Shown one piece after another: positions 1 to 8,770 of a stretch of DNA of 64,000 bases (position 1 is the first letter of the stretch; each line of letters starts with the position of its first letter). Below the pieces are notes generated by a model, which made no database searches, was not told the DNA's origin, and saw only the letters and a list, made by a program, of their open reading frames with translations. The translations under genes were made by a program, and so were the position numbers. The DNA is from Rubrivivax sp. (GTDB lineage Bacteria > Pseudomonadota > Gammaproteobacteria > Burkholderiales > Burkholderiaceae_C), in NCBI GenBank assembly GCA_022842595.1, contig JALHPF010000004.1, positions 1-64,000 of the forward strand. Reading direction: 5' to 3'.

Positions 1-241
1 CCGGCGGCGGTGGCGGCGGTGCCGGCTCGGGCACAGGCCTCGGCGCGGCCACCTGCGGCACGGCAGCCCACAGCTCGGCAACAGCGGCGGCCTCGGGCGG
101 GCGCGAGCGCCAGTCGACAGCCGCCGTCAGCGCGAACAGCAAGCCGATATGCGCACCCACGGCCAGCACCGCGCCGCGGCCCATGCCGCCAGGCGGCTGA
201 GGCAGCAGCGCGTCACGGCGGGCGATAGTGGCGGTGGCCAT
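1..241 (-). CDS. tolA: TolA N-terminus (partial, runs off left edge)
   Basis: The reading frame opens with ATG at 241 and reaches the window edge without a stop, giving about 80 residues. Residues about 21-45 form the single inner-membrane anchor expected of TolA. They are followed by a proline/alanine-rich stretch, the start of the periplasm-spanning region. TolA couples the TolQR proton-driven motor to Pal and TolB during outer-membrane constriction at division. The gene starts 18 bp after the tolR stop, as in a tol operon. The ORF track misses it because no downstream stop is present. Identity rests on topology and position, since the conserved C-terminal domain is outside the window. Confidence 0.82.
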   Translation of the reverse strand, partial: MATATIARRDALLPQPPGGMGRGAVLAVGAHIGLLFALTAAVDWRSRPPEAAAVAELWAAVPQVAAPRPVPEPAPPPPPP

Positions 242-259
242 CGGCGGTCTCGTGGCCCG

Positions 260-691
<432 letters not shown>

Positions 692-845
692 CAGCGACGC
701 CCGGCCGCCCGAGGGCGCTGATGCGCCCCCTTGGGGGGCTGAGCCCGCACCGAGCGGGCGCCTGCGCGCCCGCGAGTGGCTGGCGAAGGCCTTGCGGCCT
801 GCCAGCCGCAAGGCAGCGAACGAAGTGAGCTTGGGGGCCAGTTCA
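692..845. repeat. Burkholderiales-type intergenic repeat between tolQ and tolR
   Basis: This is a 154-bp non-coding stretch inside the tol operon. It contains the self-complementary block GCCCCCTTGGGGGGC, a GC-rich inverted repeat around CCGAGCGGGCGCCTGCGCGC, and a terminal AGCTTGGGGGC motif. A related, shorter copy sits between hutI and hutD (56203-56309) and shares the CCCCC/GGGG palindrome next to AGCGA...GAGCTTGGGGGC. Similar elements are common between Burkholderiales genes (recollection, not a search result). It could act as an RNA processing or attenuation hairpin, or simply be a dispersed repeat. Confidence 0.6.
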
Positions 846-1559
846 TCAGCGGTAACCTGAAGGTGTGCCTGCCGTGGCCGAGCCGCTGGGCGGCGTGCCG
901 GCATTGCGCTGCAGGATGTTGCTGAACTCCTCGATGAAGCTCTCGAACTGGATCGCGATGCGGTCGATGTCGCGGGCGAAGCGGTTGTAGGCCACCACCG
1001 CTGGAATCGCCGCGAACAGGCCGATGGCCGTGGCCACCAGCGCTTCGGCAATGCCCGGGGCCACGGTGGCCAGCGTGACCTGCTGCAGGTTCGACAAGCC
1101 GACGAAGGCGTGCATGATCCCCCAGACCGTGCCGAACAGGCCGATGTAGGGCGAGACCGAACCCACCGTGGCCAGGAAGCTGAGCCTGCTTTCGACCACG
1201 TCCAGTTCACGCTGGTAGCTCGCGCGCATGGCGCGGCGCGCGCCGTCCAGCTGCACGCCGGCGTCCATGCGTTTTTCGCGCAACTTCAGGAATTCGCGCA
1301 TGCCGCTGGCGAAGATGCGTTCGAGCGGCGCGGTCTCGGCCTTGTTGTTCACGGCCTGCTGCATCTCGGTGAGGCTCTTGCCCGACCAGAATTCCCGTTC
1401 GAAGTCTTCGTTGGCATTGCGCACGCGCTTCAGGCCGAAGAGCTTGCCGAAGATGACGGTCCAGCTGGCCAGCGACATCGCGGCCAGGCCAGCCATCACC
1501 AGCTGCACCACCAGGCTGGCTTGCAGGACGAGCGATGTGATCGACATGTCGGCGTTCAT
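846..1559 (-). CDS. tolQ: TolQ, Tol-Pal proton channel subunit
   Basis: This 237-residue MotA/TolQ/ExbB family protein has an N-terminal membrane helix (about 14-38), a long cytoplasmic loop, and two more helices separated by a short periplasmic turn (roughly 130-190, around SPYIGLFGTVWGIMHAF). That is the family's usual topology and length. It partners TolR to drive TolA. The ORF track starts this frame at 1931 inside ybgC; ATG at 1559 is preferred because it overlaps the ybgC stop by 4 bp (ATGA), typical translational coupling, and restores the family N-terminus. Confidence 0.95.
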   Translation of the reverse strand: MNADMSITSLVLQASLVVQLVMAGLAAMSLASWTVIFGKLFGLKRVRNANEDFEREFWSGKSLTEMQQAVNNKAETAPLERIFASGMREFLKLREKRMDAGVQLDGARRAMRASYQRELDVVESRLSFLATVGSVSPYIGLFGTVWGIMHAFVGLSNLQQVTLATVAPGIAEALVATAIGLFAAIPAVVAYNRFARDIDRIAIQFESFIEEFSNILQRNAGTPPSGSATAGTPSGYR

Positions 1560-1972
1560 GGCAGGTGTTCGCCCAATCTTGTAATGAGGGCGCCGGGAAT
1601 GCGCCGGGGTTTGAAGGTGTGCTGGTCGACACAGCCGATGCGGATCTCGCCTTCGGCCAGCAAGCGTGGCCCGCACCAGGCCTGCTGGGTCAGCTGCATC
1701 GACGCCCGGCCCATTTGCAGGGGCCGTACCGTCACGCGCAACTCGTCGTCCAGCCGGGCCGGCGACAGGTAGCGCAGCTGGGTGTCGCTGACGATGAAGA
1801 TCGCGCCCGTGCTTTCGCGCAGCGCCTGCTGCTGCAGCCCCAGGCTGCGCAGCCATTCGGTGCGGGCACGTTCGAAGAACTTCAGGTAGTTGGCGTAGAA
1901 CACCACGCCACCGGCGTCGGTGTCTTCCCAATACACGCGGATCGTTTGCTGGAACAGGGCGGGCTCAGTCAT
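1556..1972 (-). CDS. ybgC: YbgC-like acyl-CoA thioesterase
   Basis: This 138-residue hotdog-fold thioesterase carries the 4HBT signature VYWEDTDAGGVVFYANY, whose Asp is the catalytic residue, near residue 19. YbgC enzymes hydrolyse short acyl-CoA or phospholipid-derived thioesters and conventionally lead the tol-pal operon, exactly as here. The longer ORF to 2374 runs through the upstream lipoprotein gene and is not credible. The ATG at 1972 gives the expected length. The stop overlaps the tolQ start by 4 bp. Confidence 0.94.
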   Translation of the reverse strand: MTEPALFQQTIRVYWEDTDAGGVVFYANYLKFFERARTEWLRSLGLQQQALRESTGAIFIVSDTQLRYLSPARLDDELRVTVRPLQMGRASMQLTQQAWCGPRLLAEGEIRIGCVDQHTFKPRRIPGALITRLGEHLP

Positions 1973-2018
1973 CGGCAGCGGGATTATCCCGTGCCGGCCG
2001 GCCTGGCCCCGCCAGCGG

Positions 2019-2477
2019 TCAGGGCAGGACGCGCCGGGCCACTGGGCCCCACAGCGGATGGCCCACTTCCGACTTGCTGAGTGCAAAGCCCGGATCAGTG
2101 GCGCGGGCGGCGCGGAATGCCGCTTCGCACTCGGCCAGGCGCTCGCTGGTGCAGGTGATGAAGGCCAGCAGCTTGTGCGCGCTGGCGCGGTCGCGCGGGC
2201 TCTGCAGGCCGGCGTCCAGGGCGCGGCGCAGGGCGGCTTCGGCCTGGGCGTACTGGGCGTCGTCGTAGGCGCGCATGCCGTCGAACAGGGCCCGTTCGGC
2301 GGGCCGTTCGAGCATCTCGGCCAGGCCCACGGGGGGCGGCGGTGTGGCGGGCGCAGCCGCAGGCGGTGCCGCACAGGCCGACAGCAGCGCCACGATGGCG
2401 ATAAACAGGGTCAGGCCCGGGCGGAACGGTTCGGCAGGCGGGGGCAGGCAGGCAGGCAGTGTGCGCAATCGGCTCAT
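2019..2477 (-). CDS. TssQ-like TPR lipoprotein (T6SS-associated family)
   Basis: This 152-residue protein has a long N-terminal signal region ending in a lipobox-like LLSACA, an Ala/Pro linker, then two helical repeats of TPR character (about 75-130). The pattern of paired Cys residues and the ending GHPLWGPV match the family I know as TssQ, a type VI secretion-associated lipoprotein. It starts 5 bp after the kinase stop, so the two are co-transcribed. No other T6SS gene lies in this window, so the T6SS link is family knowledge only. The outer-membrane lipoprotein assignment is inferred from the lipobox. Confidence 0.7.
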   Translation of the reverse strand: MSRLRTLPACLPPPAEPFRPGLTLFIAIVALLSACAAPPAAAPATPPPPVGLAEMLERPAERALFDGMRAYDDAQYAQAEAALRRALDAGLQSPRDRASAHKLLAFITCTSERLAECEAAFRAARATDPGFALSKSEVGHPLWGPVARRVLP

Positions 2478-2482
2478 GGCGG

Positions 2483-4276
2483 TCAGGGTCCGAAACGGTG
2501 GCGCAGCGTCGCCGGTTTGTCGGCATTCACCTGGACCGTGGCCACGAAAGGCGGAAAGTCCTCGTTGCGCACGGTGATGGTGTGCGTGCCTTCGTTGAGC
2601 GTCAGGCGTGTCAGTGGCGGTGTCGTGCCGGCGGGGGTGCCGTCGACCTCGACCCGGCCCCAGGGCGAGATGGCCAGCTGCACGCTGCCGGTGGCTGTTG
2701 CCGGGCGCACGGCAGAGGCAGGCGCCAGGGGCTTCGGCGCCGCAGGCCTCGGTCTGGTGGCCGCAGGGGCCGCCGGTTTGGCGCCGATGCTGCCCGGGGC
2801 GGGCGGCGCAGCTGCAGCCGTCGTCGCGGCGCCAGTCGCCGCGACCTCGGGTTCGACGGCTGGGCTCTTGGCGACTGATGCTGCACTGGCCGCAGGCGCC
2901 AGTTTTTCGCCCGGTGGCAGGGCGGCCAGCGCGGTGGCTGTGGCGGCAGTCTCCGCCCTATCGGCAGCGTCGGCGGCTGGCCGGCGCCGCAGCATCACGG
3001 CACCCAGGCCCACGGCCGCGAGCAAGCCACCCAGCAACAGCACCGGCCGCAGCCGCGCGGGCGGCGGGGCGGTCTTGCGCGGCGAGGGCGCAGTCACGTG
3101 TGGCGTCGGGGCTCGCGCCGGGCGGCTGGCATGGGTCTCGGTCCAGCGGCGCAAGCTCATCGACATCTCGATGGCATTGGCGAAGCGTTCGGTCGGGTCC
3201 CGCGCCATGGCCCGGGCGGCGATGTCCGAGAGCGCCTTGGGCACGCCCGGCCGCACTTCATGCGCCGGCGCCGGGTGCAGCGTGAGCACCGCGGTTTGAA
3301 TCTGCTCGACCGAATCGCCGCCGAAGGCCTTGCGGCCGGTCAGCAGCTCATACAGCACGGTGCCCAGGGCGTAGAGGTCGGTGCGGGCGTCCACGGTCTC
3401 GCCGCGCACCTGTTCTGGCGCCTGATAGTGCGGCGAGCCGGCCACCGTGCCGTCCAGCGCGGGTGCGGCCGTGCCGTTGGCGATGCGGGCGATGCCGAAG
3501 TCCAGGACCTTGGGCCGGTCGCGGCCGACGAGGAAGATGTTGGCGGGTTTGATGTCGCAGTGCACGACGCCGCGGCCATGCGCATAGGCCAGCGCGTCGG
3601 CCACGCGGCGCACCAGCACGGCAGCCACGCGCGGGCTGGGCACCCAGCCGCTGGCCAGCGCATGGCGCATGTCGCGGCCCTGCAGGCGTTCCATGGCGAT
3701 GTACACGCCATGCGCCGACAGCCCGGCATCGAATACGGTGACGATGTAGGCGTGGTTCAGGCTGGCGGCAGCCCGCGCCTCGTTCAGGATCATGCCGTCG
3801 AGCGACACCCGCAGCGGTGTGGGCAGGTCGAACTGCAGCGTCTTCACGGCCACGGTGCGTGACAGCAGCGGGTCCCAGGCCTCGTGCACCTGGCCCAGGC
3901 CACCCTGGCCCAGGCGCGACTTCAGCGCGTAGCGGCCCACGTGCGACAGCGTCGGCTGCGACTTCGTGACGGTGTCGGCTTCGGCTTCTTCGGGGCTGCG
4001 GCCGCTGGTGCCGGTCCTGCCTGGCGGGCGCGAGTCGCGGATCTGGCTGTCCATGACCTGCGAATCGACCTGGGAATCAACTTGCGAATCGACTTGCGAG
4101 TCCATCACGTCGCTCGGCGTGGGCTCGTCCTGCACGTCGATGTCCAGGTCCGGGGGGTCGAAATCGCGCGCGGCAGGGGGCAACGTGGCCTCGGTCGCGG
4201 CGAATTCCGTCGTCGCGTCGTTGCCCCGGTCGCGTTCCGTGCGCTTGCTGCGCTTGCCAAAGAAGTGATAACCCAC
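2483..4276 (-). CDS. Membrane Ser/Thr protein kinase with C-terminal PEGA domain
   Basis: This 597-residue Hanks-type kinase shows the glycine loop GQGGLG (about 123-128), the VAVK lysine (145), the catalytic loop HCDIKPAN (239-246; HCD replaces HRD) and DFG (259-261). A single transmembrane helix lies at about 411-429. It is followed by an Ala/Pro-rich periplasmic linker and a PEGA domain (about 530-597). The cytoplasmic N-terminus holds a tandem DSQV repeat (about 59-78). HCD instead of HRD is tolerated in some bacterial kinases, so activity is likely but not certain. It is the upstream partner of the TssQ-like lipoprotein, and such kinases (PpkA type) often regulate type VI secretion. Confidence 0.9.
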   Translation of the reverse strand: MGYHFFGKRSKRTERDRGNDATTEFAATEATLPPAARDFDPPDLDIDVQDEPTPSDVMDSQVDSQVDSQVDSQVMDSQIRDSRPPGRTGTSGRSPEEAEADTVTKSQPTLSHVGRYALKSRLGQGGLGQVHEAWDPLLSRTVAVKTLQFDLPTPLRVSLDGMILNEARAAASLNHAYIVTVFDAGLSAHGVYIAMERLQGRDMRHALASGWVPSPRVAAVLVRRVADALAYAHGRGVVHCDIKPANIFLVGRDRPKVLDFGIARIANGTAAPALDGTVAGSPHYQAPEQVRGETVDARTDLYALGTVLYELLTGRKAFGGDSVEQIQTAVLTLHPAPAHEVRPGVPKALSDIAARAMARDPTERFANAIEMSMSLRRWTETHASRPARAPTPHVTAPSPRKTAPPPARLRPVLLLGGLLAAVGLGAVMLRRRPAADAADRAETAATATALAALPPGEKLAPAASAASVAKSPAVEPEVAATGAATTAAAAPPAPGSIGAKPAAPAATRPRPAAPKPLAPASAVRPATATGSVQLAISPWGRVEVDGTPAGTTPPLTRLTLNEGTHTITVRNEDFPPFVATVQVNADKPATLRHRFGP

Positions 4277-4332
4277 GGTGCAGCAGCTTACGCACCGCGG
4301 CCCGGCCCGAAGGCGGGAAAAGGGAGGCCGTG

Positions 4333-5529
4333 TCAGCCCAGTTCGCGGGCCAGCCGGGCCACGGCAGTTTCCAGCTGTGCCATGCTGCTGGCGAAAGACA
4401 GGCGTACGAAGCGACCGGCCGCGGCCGGGCCGAAGTCGCGCCCCGGGGTCAGCGCCACATGGGCGCGGCGCATCATCTCGAAGCTGAATTCCCAGCTGCT
4501 GGGCATGGCCGGCGTGAGGAAGCGCGAGCAGTCGGCCCAGACGTAGAAGGCGCCGTCGGGCGCCACCGGCACGTCGAACCCGATGCGCTGCAGCGCCGGC
4601 ACGATGAAGTCACGGCGGCGGCGAAACTCGTCGCGCCGGGCTTCGTATTCGGCAATGGCGGCGTCGTCGAAGCAGGCCAGCGCGGCGTGCTGGGCCAGCG
4701 TCGACGGGCAGATGAACAGGTTCTGCGCGAGCTTTTCCACCGGCGCCACCAGTTCCGGAGGCAGCACCATCCAGCCCAGCCGCCAGCCGGTCATGCTGAA
4801 GTACTTCGAGAAGCTGTTGATCGAGACGATGTCCTCACCCAGCGCCAGTGCGCTGTGGCCGAAGGCCGATTCGTAGCTCAGCCCGAGGTAGATCTCGTCG
4901 ACCAGGGTGACGCCGCCGCGGGCGCGCACCACCTCGGCGATGCGCGCCATCTCGCCTGGCGCGATCGACGTGCCGGTGGGGTTGCTCGGCGACGCAAGCA
5001 GCACGCCGCGCGTGGCCGGCCCCCAGGCTGCGGCGACGCTCGCGGCGTCGAGCTGGAAACGTTGCTCGGGCCCGGCCGGGAGCAGCTGCGCCCGGGCCCC
5101 GGCGGCGGCAACGAAGTGCCGGTTGCAGGGGTAGCTGGGGTCGGGCATGAGCACGTCGTCGCCGGGCTCGAACAGTGCCAGGCAGATGAGCTGCAGGGCC
5201 GCCGAAGCCCCGGCCGTGACGACGATGCGCGCCGGGTCGATCTGCAGCCCGAACCTGGTGTCGTACCAGGCGGCGATGCGCTCGCGCAGCGCCGGCAGGC
5301 CGGTGGCCTGCGTGTACTGCGTGTGGCCGCCCGCCAGGCAGGCCTGGGCCGCGGCGAGCACGGGTGCGGCGGCCGTGAAGTCCGGCTCGCCGATGTTCAG
5401 GTAGATCATCGGCTCGCCGCCCAGCGCCGGGTCGCAGGCCGGGCTGCGCGCAATCTCCTGGGCCGCCTTGGCACATTCCATGACCCAGAACGGGTCGATG
5501 TGCTGCAGCCGGGTGGCTGTTCGGATCAC
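4333..5529 (-). CDS. PLP-dependent class I/II aminotransferase
   Basis: This 398-residue fold-type I aminotransferase has the substrate-loop motif YLNIGEPDF, the motif SPSNPTGT, and the PLP-lysine block NSFSKYFSMTGWRLGW, where the Lys forms the Schiff base. The substrate is unknown; the family includes aspartate, alanine and aromatic aminotransferases. It lies 29 bp downstream of nusB on the same strand, so it may be read from the riboflavin/nusB transcript. This arrangement recurs in Burkholderiales, as far as I recall, without a proven metabolic link. Confidence 0.88.
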   Translation of the reverse strand: MIRTATRLQHIDPFWVMECAKAAQEIARSPACDPALGGEPMIYLNIGEPDFTAAAPVLAAAQACLAGGHTQYTQATGLPALRERIAAWYDTRFGLQIDPARIVVTAGASAALQLICLALFEPGDDVLMPDPSYPCNRHFVAAAGARAQLLPAGPEQRFQLDAASVAAAWGPATRGVLLASPSNPTGTSIAPGEMARIAEVVRARGGVTLVDEIYLGLSYESAFGHSALALGEDIVSINSFSKYFSMTGWRLGWMVLPPELVAPVEKLAQNLFICPSTLAQHAALACFDDAAIAEYEARRDEFRRRRDFIVPALQRIGFDVPVAPDGAFYVWADCSRFLTPAMPSSWEFSFEMMRRAHVALTPGRDFGPAAAGRFVRLSFASSMAQLETAVARLARELG

Positions 5530-5558
5530 GGGGAATTCACGCCCACATCAGGCGCCGG

Positions 5559-6089
5559 TCATGCGCGCGGGCGGTGCGGCCGCGGCGGGCGCGGTTGGCT
5601 GGCTTCGACCGGCCGCAGTTCAGCCGAGGCCTTGTCGAGCACGCCGTTGACGTACTTGTGGCCGTCGGTGCCACCGAAGGCCTTGGCCAGTTCCACGGCC
5701 TCGTTGATGGCCACGCGGTAGGGGATGTCCAGGCAATGGGTCATTTCGTAGCAGCCGATCATCAGCACGGCATGTTCCACCGGCGAGAGCTGGGCCACCG
5801 GGCGGTCGATGTGGCGGGCCAGCACGGCATCGAGCGTGGCAGCCTGCTCGATGCCGCCATGGAGCAGCGCATCGAAGTGGGCGCGGTCGCATTTGCCGAA
5901 GTCGTCCAGCTCACGCAGGTTGGCGATGATGTCGCCTTCGCTGGCGCCTGACAGCAGCCACTGGTACAGGCCCTGCAGCGCAAATTCACGCGCGCGGCGG
6001 CGGCCCGACTTGGGCTGCGGCTTCTTCGGCGCCGGGGCGGCTGGATCGGGGTTGGCGGCGGCCGCGGCGGCGGGGGTGTCGTCGCTCAC
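5559..6089 (-). CDS. nusB: Transcription antitermination protein NusB
   Basis: This 176-residue protein has an Ala/Pro-rich N-terminal extension (about 1-25), then the all-helical NusB domain beginning near [15 protein letters not shown] and ending with the characteristic [20 protein letters not shown] region. NusB binds boxA RNA with S10 (NusE) in rRNA antitermination. Its start overlaps the ribH stop by 4 bp, a conserved pairing in proteobacteria. The C-terminal tail is rich in Arg and Pro. Confidence 0.96.
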   Translation of the reverse strand: MSDDTPAAAAAANPDPAAPAPKKPQPKSGRRRAREFALQGLYQWLLSGASEGDIIANLRELDDFGKCDRAHFDALLHGGIEQAATLDAVLARHIDRPVAQLSPVEHAVLMIGCYEMTHCLDIPYRVAINEAVELAKAFGGTDGHKYVNGVLDKASAELRPVEASQPRPPRPHRPRA

Positions 6090-6562
6090 GAAAGCTCTTC
6101 CAGCAGGTTGGCCATCTCGACGGCCACGCGCGCGGCGTCGCGGCCCTTGTCCTCGGCACGGGCCCAGGCCTGCGCTTCGTCCTCGACGGTGAGGATGGCG
6201 TTGGCCACGGGCAGGCCATGGTCCAGCGCGACGCGCGTGACGCCAGCGCCGCTTTCGTTGGCCACCAGCTCGAAGTGGTAGGTCTCGCCGCGAATGATGC
6301 AGCCCAGGGCGATGAGCGCGTCGAAGTCGCCCGAAGCGGCCATGGCCTTCAACGCGATCGGAATCTCCAGCGCCCCCGGCACCTGCACCAGCCGGATGTC
6401 GCCGGGGTCGACCTCAAGGCGGTCGAGCTCGGCCAGGCAGGCGCTGGCCAGCTTGCTGGTGAGGGCGTCGTTGAAGCGGGCGCGAACGATGCCGATGCGC
6501 AGGCCTTCGCCCAGCAAGTCGGCCAGCAGTTCGTCGGTGGTGCCTTTGTCGGCTTCCAGCAT
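6086..6562 (-). CDS. ribH: 6,7-dimethyl-8-ribityllumazine synthase
   Basis: This 158-residue enzyme has the family's phosphate and substrate loops, including VPGALEIP, the [12 protein letters not shown] segment holding the catalytic His, and the FGxLTVE-like [13 protein letters not shown]. It condenses 5-amino-6-ribitylaminouracil with 3,4-dihydroxy-2-butanone 4-phosphate in riboflavin synthesis and normally assembles as an icosahedral or pentameric shell. It sits 16 bp after ribBA, so both branches of the pathway are transcribed together. Confidence 0.96.
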   Translation of the reverse strand: MLEADKGTTDELLADLLGEGLRIGIVRARFNDALTSKLASACLAELDRLEVDPGDIRLVQVPGALEIPIALKAMAASGDFDALIALGCIIRGETYHFELVANESGAGVTRVALDHGLPVANAILTVEDEAQAWARAEDKGRDAARVAVEMANLLEELS

Positions 6563-6578
6563 GGTGTCGTGTTCTCGT

Positions 6579-7685
6579 TCAGGCGGCCTTGCCCGGGGCG
6601 GGGCGGAAGCCGGTGATTTCCAGGCCGTAGCCGGTCATGCTGGGCATGCGCCGCGGGTTGCCGAGCAGCTGCATGCGGCGAACGCCGAGTTCGCGCAATA
6701 TCTGCGCGCCCACGCCATAGGTGCGCAGGTCCATCTGCGCACGCGGCGCCGGCGCTGCGGCTTCGGCGGGCAGAAGCTGTGGCAGCAGGTGGGCGGCGTC
6801 CTGCCCGCAGTTGAGCAGCACGGCGACGCCGTGGCGGCTGGCCTGCAGCGCCTGCAAAGCCGCCGGCAAGGGCCAGGAATGGCCGCTGTGGGCGCTGTCC
6901 AGCAGGTCCAGCGCGGTGAAGGGTTCGTGCACGCGCACCGGCACCTCGTCCTGGGCCGACCATTGCCCATGCGACAGCGCCAGATGCACGCCGCCGCTCT
7001 TGTCGCGGAAGGCGGTGCAGTCGAACGCACCCTGCGGGGTCTGCAGGCGGCGGCTGCCGGCGCGTTCGATCAGGGTTTCATTGCGGCTGCGGTAGCCGAT
7101 GAGGTCGGCGATCGTGCCGATCTTCAGGCCATGCTCGCGCGCAAAGACCTGCAGGTCGGGCAGGCGCGCCATCGTGCCGTCGTCCTTCATCACCTCGCAG
7201 ATCACGGCCGCGGGCTGAAGTCCGGCCATGCCGGCCAGGTCGCAGCCGGCTTCGGTGTGGCCGGCGCGCATGAGCACGCCGCCGTCCTGGGCTTGCAGCG
7301 GGAAGATATGGCCAGGCTGCACGAGATCGCTGGCCTTGGCGTCGCGCGCGACAGCCACCTGGACGGTGCGCGCGCGGTCAGCGGCCGAGATGCCCGTGGT
7401 GACGCCGGTGGCGGCTTCGATCGACACGGTGAAGGCGGTGCCGTGCTTGGTACCGTTGCGGCTGGCCATGGGCGGCAGCTGCAGGTATTCGCAGCGCTCG
7501 CGCGTGAGCGTCAGACAGATCAGGCCACGCGCGTGGCGAGCCATGAAATTGATGGCTTCGGGGGTGACGTGTTCGGCAGCGAGCACGAGGTCACCCTCGT
7601 TTTCGCGGTCTTCCTCGTCGACGAGGATGACCATGCGGCCGGCAGCCAGTTCAGCCACCAGCTCGGGGACAGGGGAAATCGACAT
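6579..7685 (-). CDS. ribBA: DHBP synthase fused to degenerate GTP cyclohydrolase II-like domain (RibBA)
   Basis: About 368 residues. The N-terminal half is a complete 3,4-dihydroxy-2-butanone 4-phosphate synthase with the acidic metal/substrate motif [11 protein letters not shown] and the HTEAGCDLA block. The C-terminal half aligns with GTP cyclohydrolase II but lacks the zinc-binding cysteine cluster. Where family members have a GDxFxSxRCDC-type segment, this protein reads [18 protein letters not shown] cyclohydrolase activity is therefore unlikely and must come from another gene. The ORF track begins at a GTG (7706). The ATG at 7685 fits the family N-terminus better; a TACAAT box ends 6 bp before it, so initiation may be nearly leaderless. 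Confidence 0.92.
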   Translation of the reverse strand: MSISPVPELVAELAAGRMVILVDEEDRENEGDLVLAAEHVTPEAINFMARHARGLICLTLTRERCEYLQLPPMASRNGTKHGTAFTVSIEAATGVTTGISAADRARTVQVAVARDAKASDLVQPGHIFPLQAQDGGVLMRAGHTEAGCDLAGMAGLQPAAVICEVMKDDGTMARLPDLQVFAREHGLKIGTIADLIGYRSRNETLIERAGSRRLQTPQGAFDCTAFRDKSGGVHLALSHGQWSAQDEVPVRVHEPFTALDLLDSAHSGHSWPLPAALQALQASRHGVAVLLNCGQDAAHLLPQLLPAEAAAPAPRAQMDLRTYGVGAQILRELGVRRMQLLGNPRRMPSMTGYGLEITGFRPAPGKAA

Positions 7686-7817
7686 GCCCGGATTGTAGGT
7701 GGCCACCCAAGACGGGGATGTCGCCAGGGTGCCTGCGGCCGCACCCGCATCAAGACGCGCAGGATCCGCAGATCCCGCCCGGATACCCGCCTGAGAGTGC
7801 CCGAGAGGGCCTGAGAA

Positions 7818-8618
7818 TCAGACCGCGTCGACCGCGCGCAGGCGCAGCATGCTGCGCCGCTTGATCGATGGCAGGACCAGGCCCAACCCGCAAGCGAAGA
7901 GGATCAAGGTCTGGGGCTCGGGGACTGCAGTTCCCACGACGAGGTCATCGAGGCCGACCAGGTCGTAGCTGTCGATGTCGTCGGGATCCAACTGGGTCAG
8001 TGTGAAGACCACTCGATTGAAGCTGATCTCGGTGTTCAGATACCCGTAGAACAACAGCGAACCATTCTGGCCGCCACCCGGCCCTACAAGGATGTTGTCG
8101 ACGAGGGGCTGATCGCCATTGAACAGGGCGAGCCTCAGCGACCCGCCGAAGTCTCCGAAATCGGTCCCGTAAAAGCCGATGGCCTGGACGCCGGAAGTCA
8201 GCGTCAAGGTGAACGAGGCACTCGTTTCCCACCAATTGCCGGCGCCGGGGGAAGATGTGTTGAAGCGCCCGGTGCTGACGCCACCGATGAAAGTCCGGTT
8301 CTCGATGAGCGTCGTCCCGAGCGCACCAGGGTTGCGGTACATCGCTCCTGCTCCGCCCAGGACCGCTTGCGGGCTGACCACGGTGGGCTGCGTGCCGGCG
8401 ATGAAGGACGCTCCGTCGAAGCTTTCCCTGGCGTCGGTCAAGAGGCTGGCAATGAAGGCGTTGCGCGCGGTCTGCGCCGATCCGCCAGGCGGCACCACGC
8501 CAGCCGCGAAAGGGTCGTTGCCGAAAAAGATGCGCACTTCCGCACCCGATGGTCCCGCGCCAAACGCCGCGACGGCGGCTAGCAATACGCTTGGAATCAG
8601 TCGCTTGGGGCTGGGCAT
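7818..8618 (-). CDS. Exported PEP-CTERM protein of unknown function
   Basis: About 266 residues: an N-terminal signal peptide (about 1-26), a beta-rich, Gly/Asn/Ser-rich body, and a C-terminal PEP-CTERM sorting signal made of VPEP, a hydrophobic helix and a terminal Arg cluster (KRR). Such proteins are processed by exosortase and are commonly tied to exopolysaccharide or biofilm matrix. The ATG at 8618 is chosen over 8678 because it places a GGAG sequence 6 bp upstream and begins directly at a signal peptide. It interrupts the riboflavin genes on the same strand. No enzymatic motif is recognisable. Confidence 0.83.
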   Translation of the reverse strand: MPSPKRLIPSVLLAAVAAFGAGPSGAEVRIFFGNDPFAAGVVPPGGSAQTARNAFIASLLTDARESFDGASFIAGTQPTVVSPQAVLGGAGAMYRNPGALGTTLIENRTFIGGVSTGRFNTSSPGAGNWWETSASFTLTLTSGVQAIGFYGTDFGDFGGSLRLALFNGDQPLVDNILVGPGGGQNGSLLFYGYLNTEISFNRVVFTLTQLDPDDIDSYDLVGLDDLVVGTAVPEPQTLILFACGLGLVLPSIKRRSMLRLRAVDAV

Positions 8619-8708
8619 GAACGCTCCGGGAAAGCACCCCAGTTCGTTGGCTGCCGCACAAAGGCCCACACGGGCCAAGATGCAAGCAAACGTGTCTGGG
8701 TTGGCGGG

Positions 8709-8736
8709 ATACTAGCCTTGCGCCCCGTCGCAACAA
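8709..8736 (-). promoter_or_regulatory. Possible sigma70 promoter for the PEP-CTERM gene
   Basis: On the minus strand a TTGTTG box (8736-8731) and a TAGTAT box (8714-8709) are separated by 16 bp, about 90 bp upstream of the chosen start. Four of six -10 positions match the consensus, and the -35 match is weaker. No other good candidate was seen in the 152-bp ribD-PEP-CTERM spacer. Confidence 0.35.
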
Positions 8737-8770
8737 CCCCCCATTCAAGCGGCGCCGGCCAGGGCGAGCG

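Noticed and set aside
7686-7817. FMN riboswitch in front of ribBA
   Set aside because: The spacer lacks the conserved FMN aptamer blocks.
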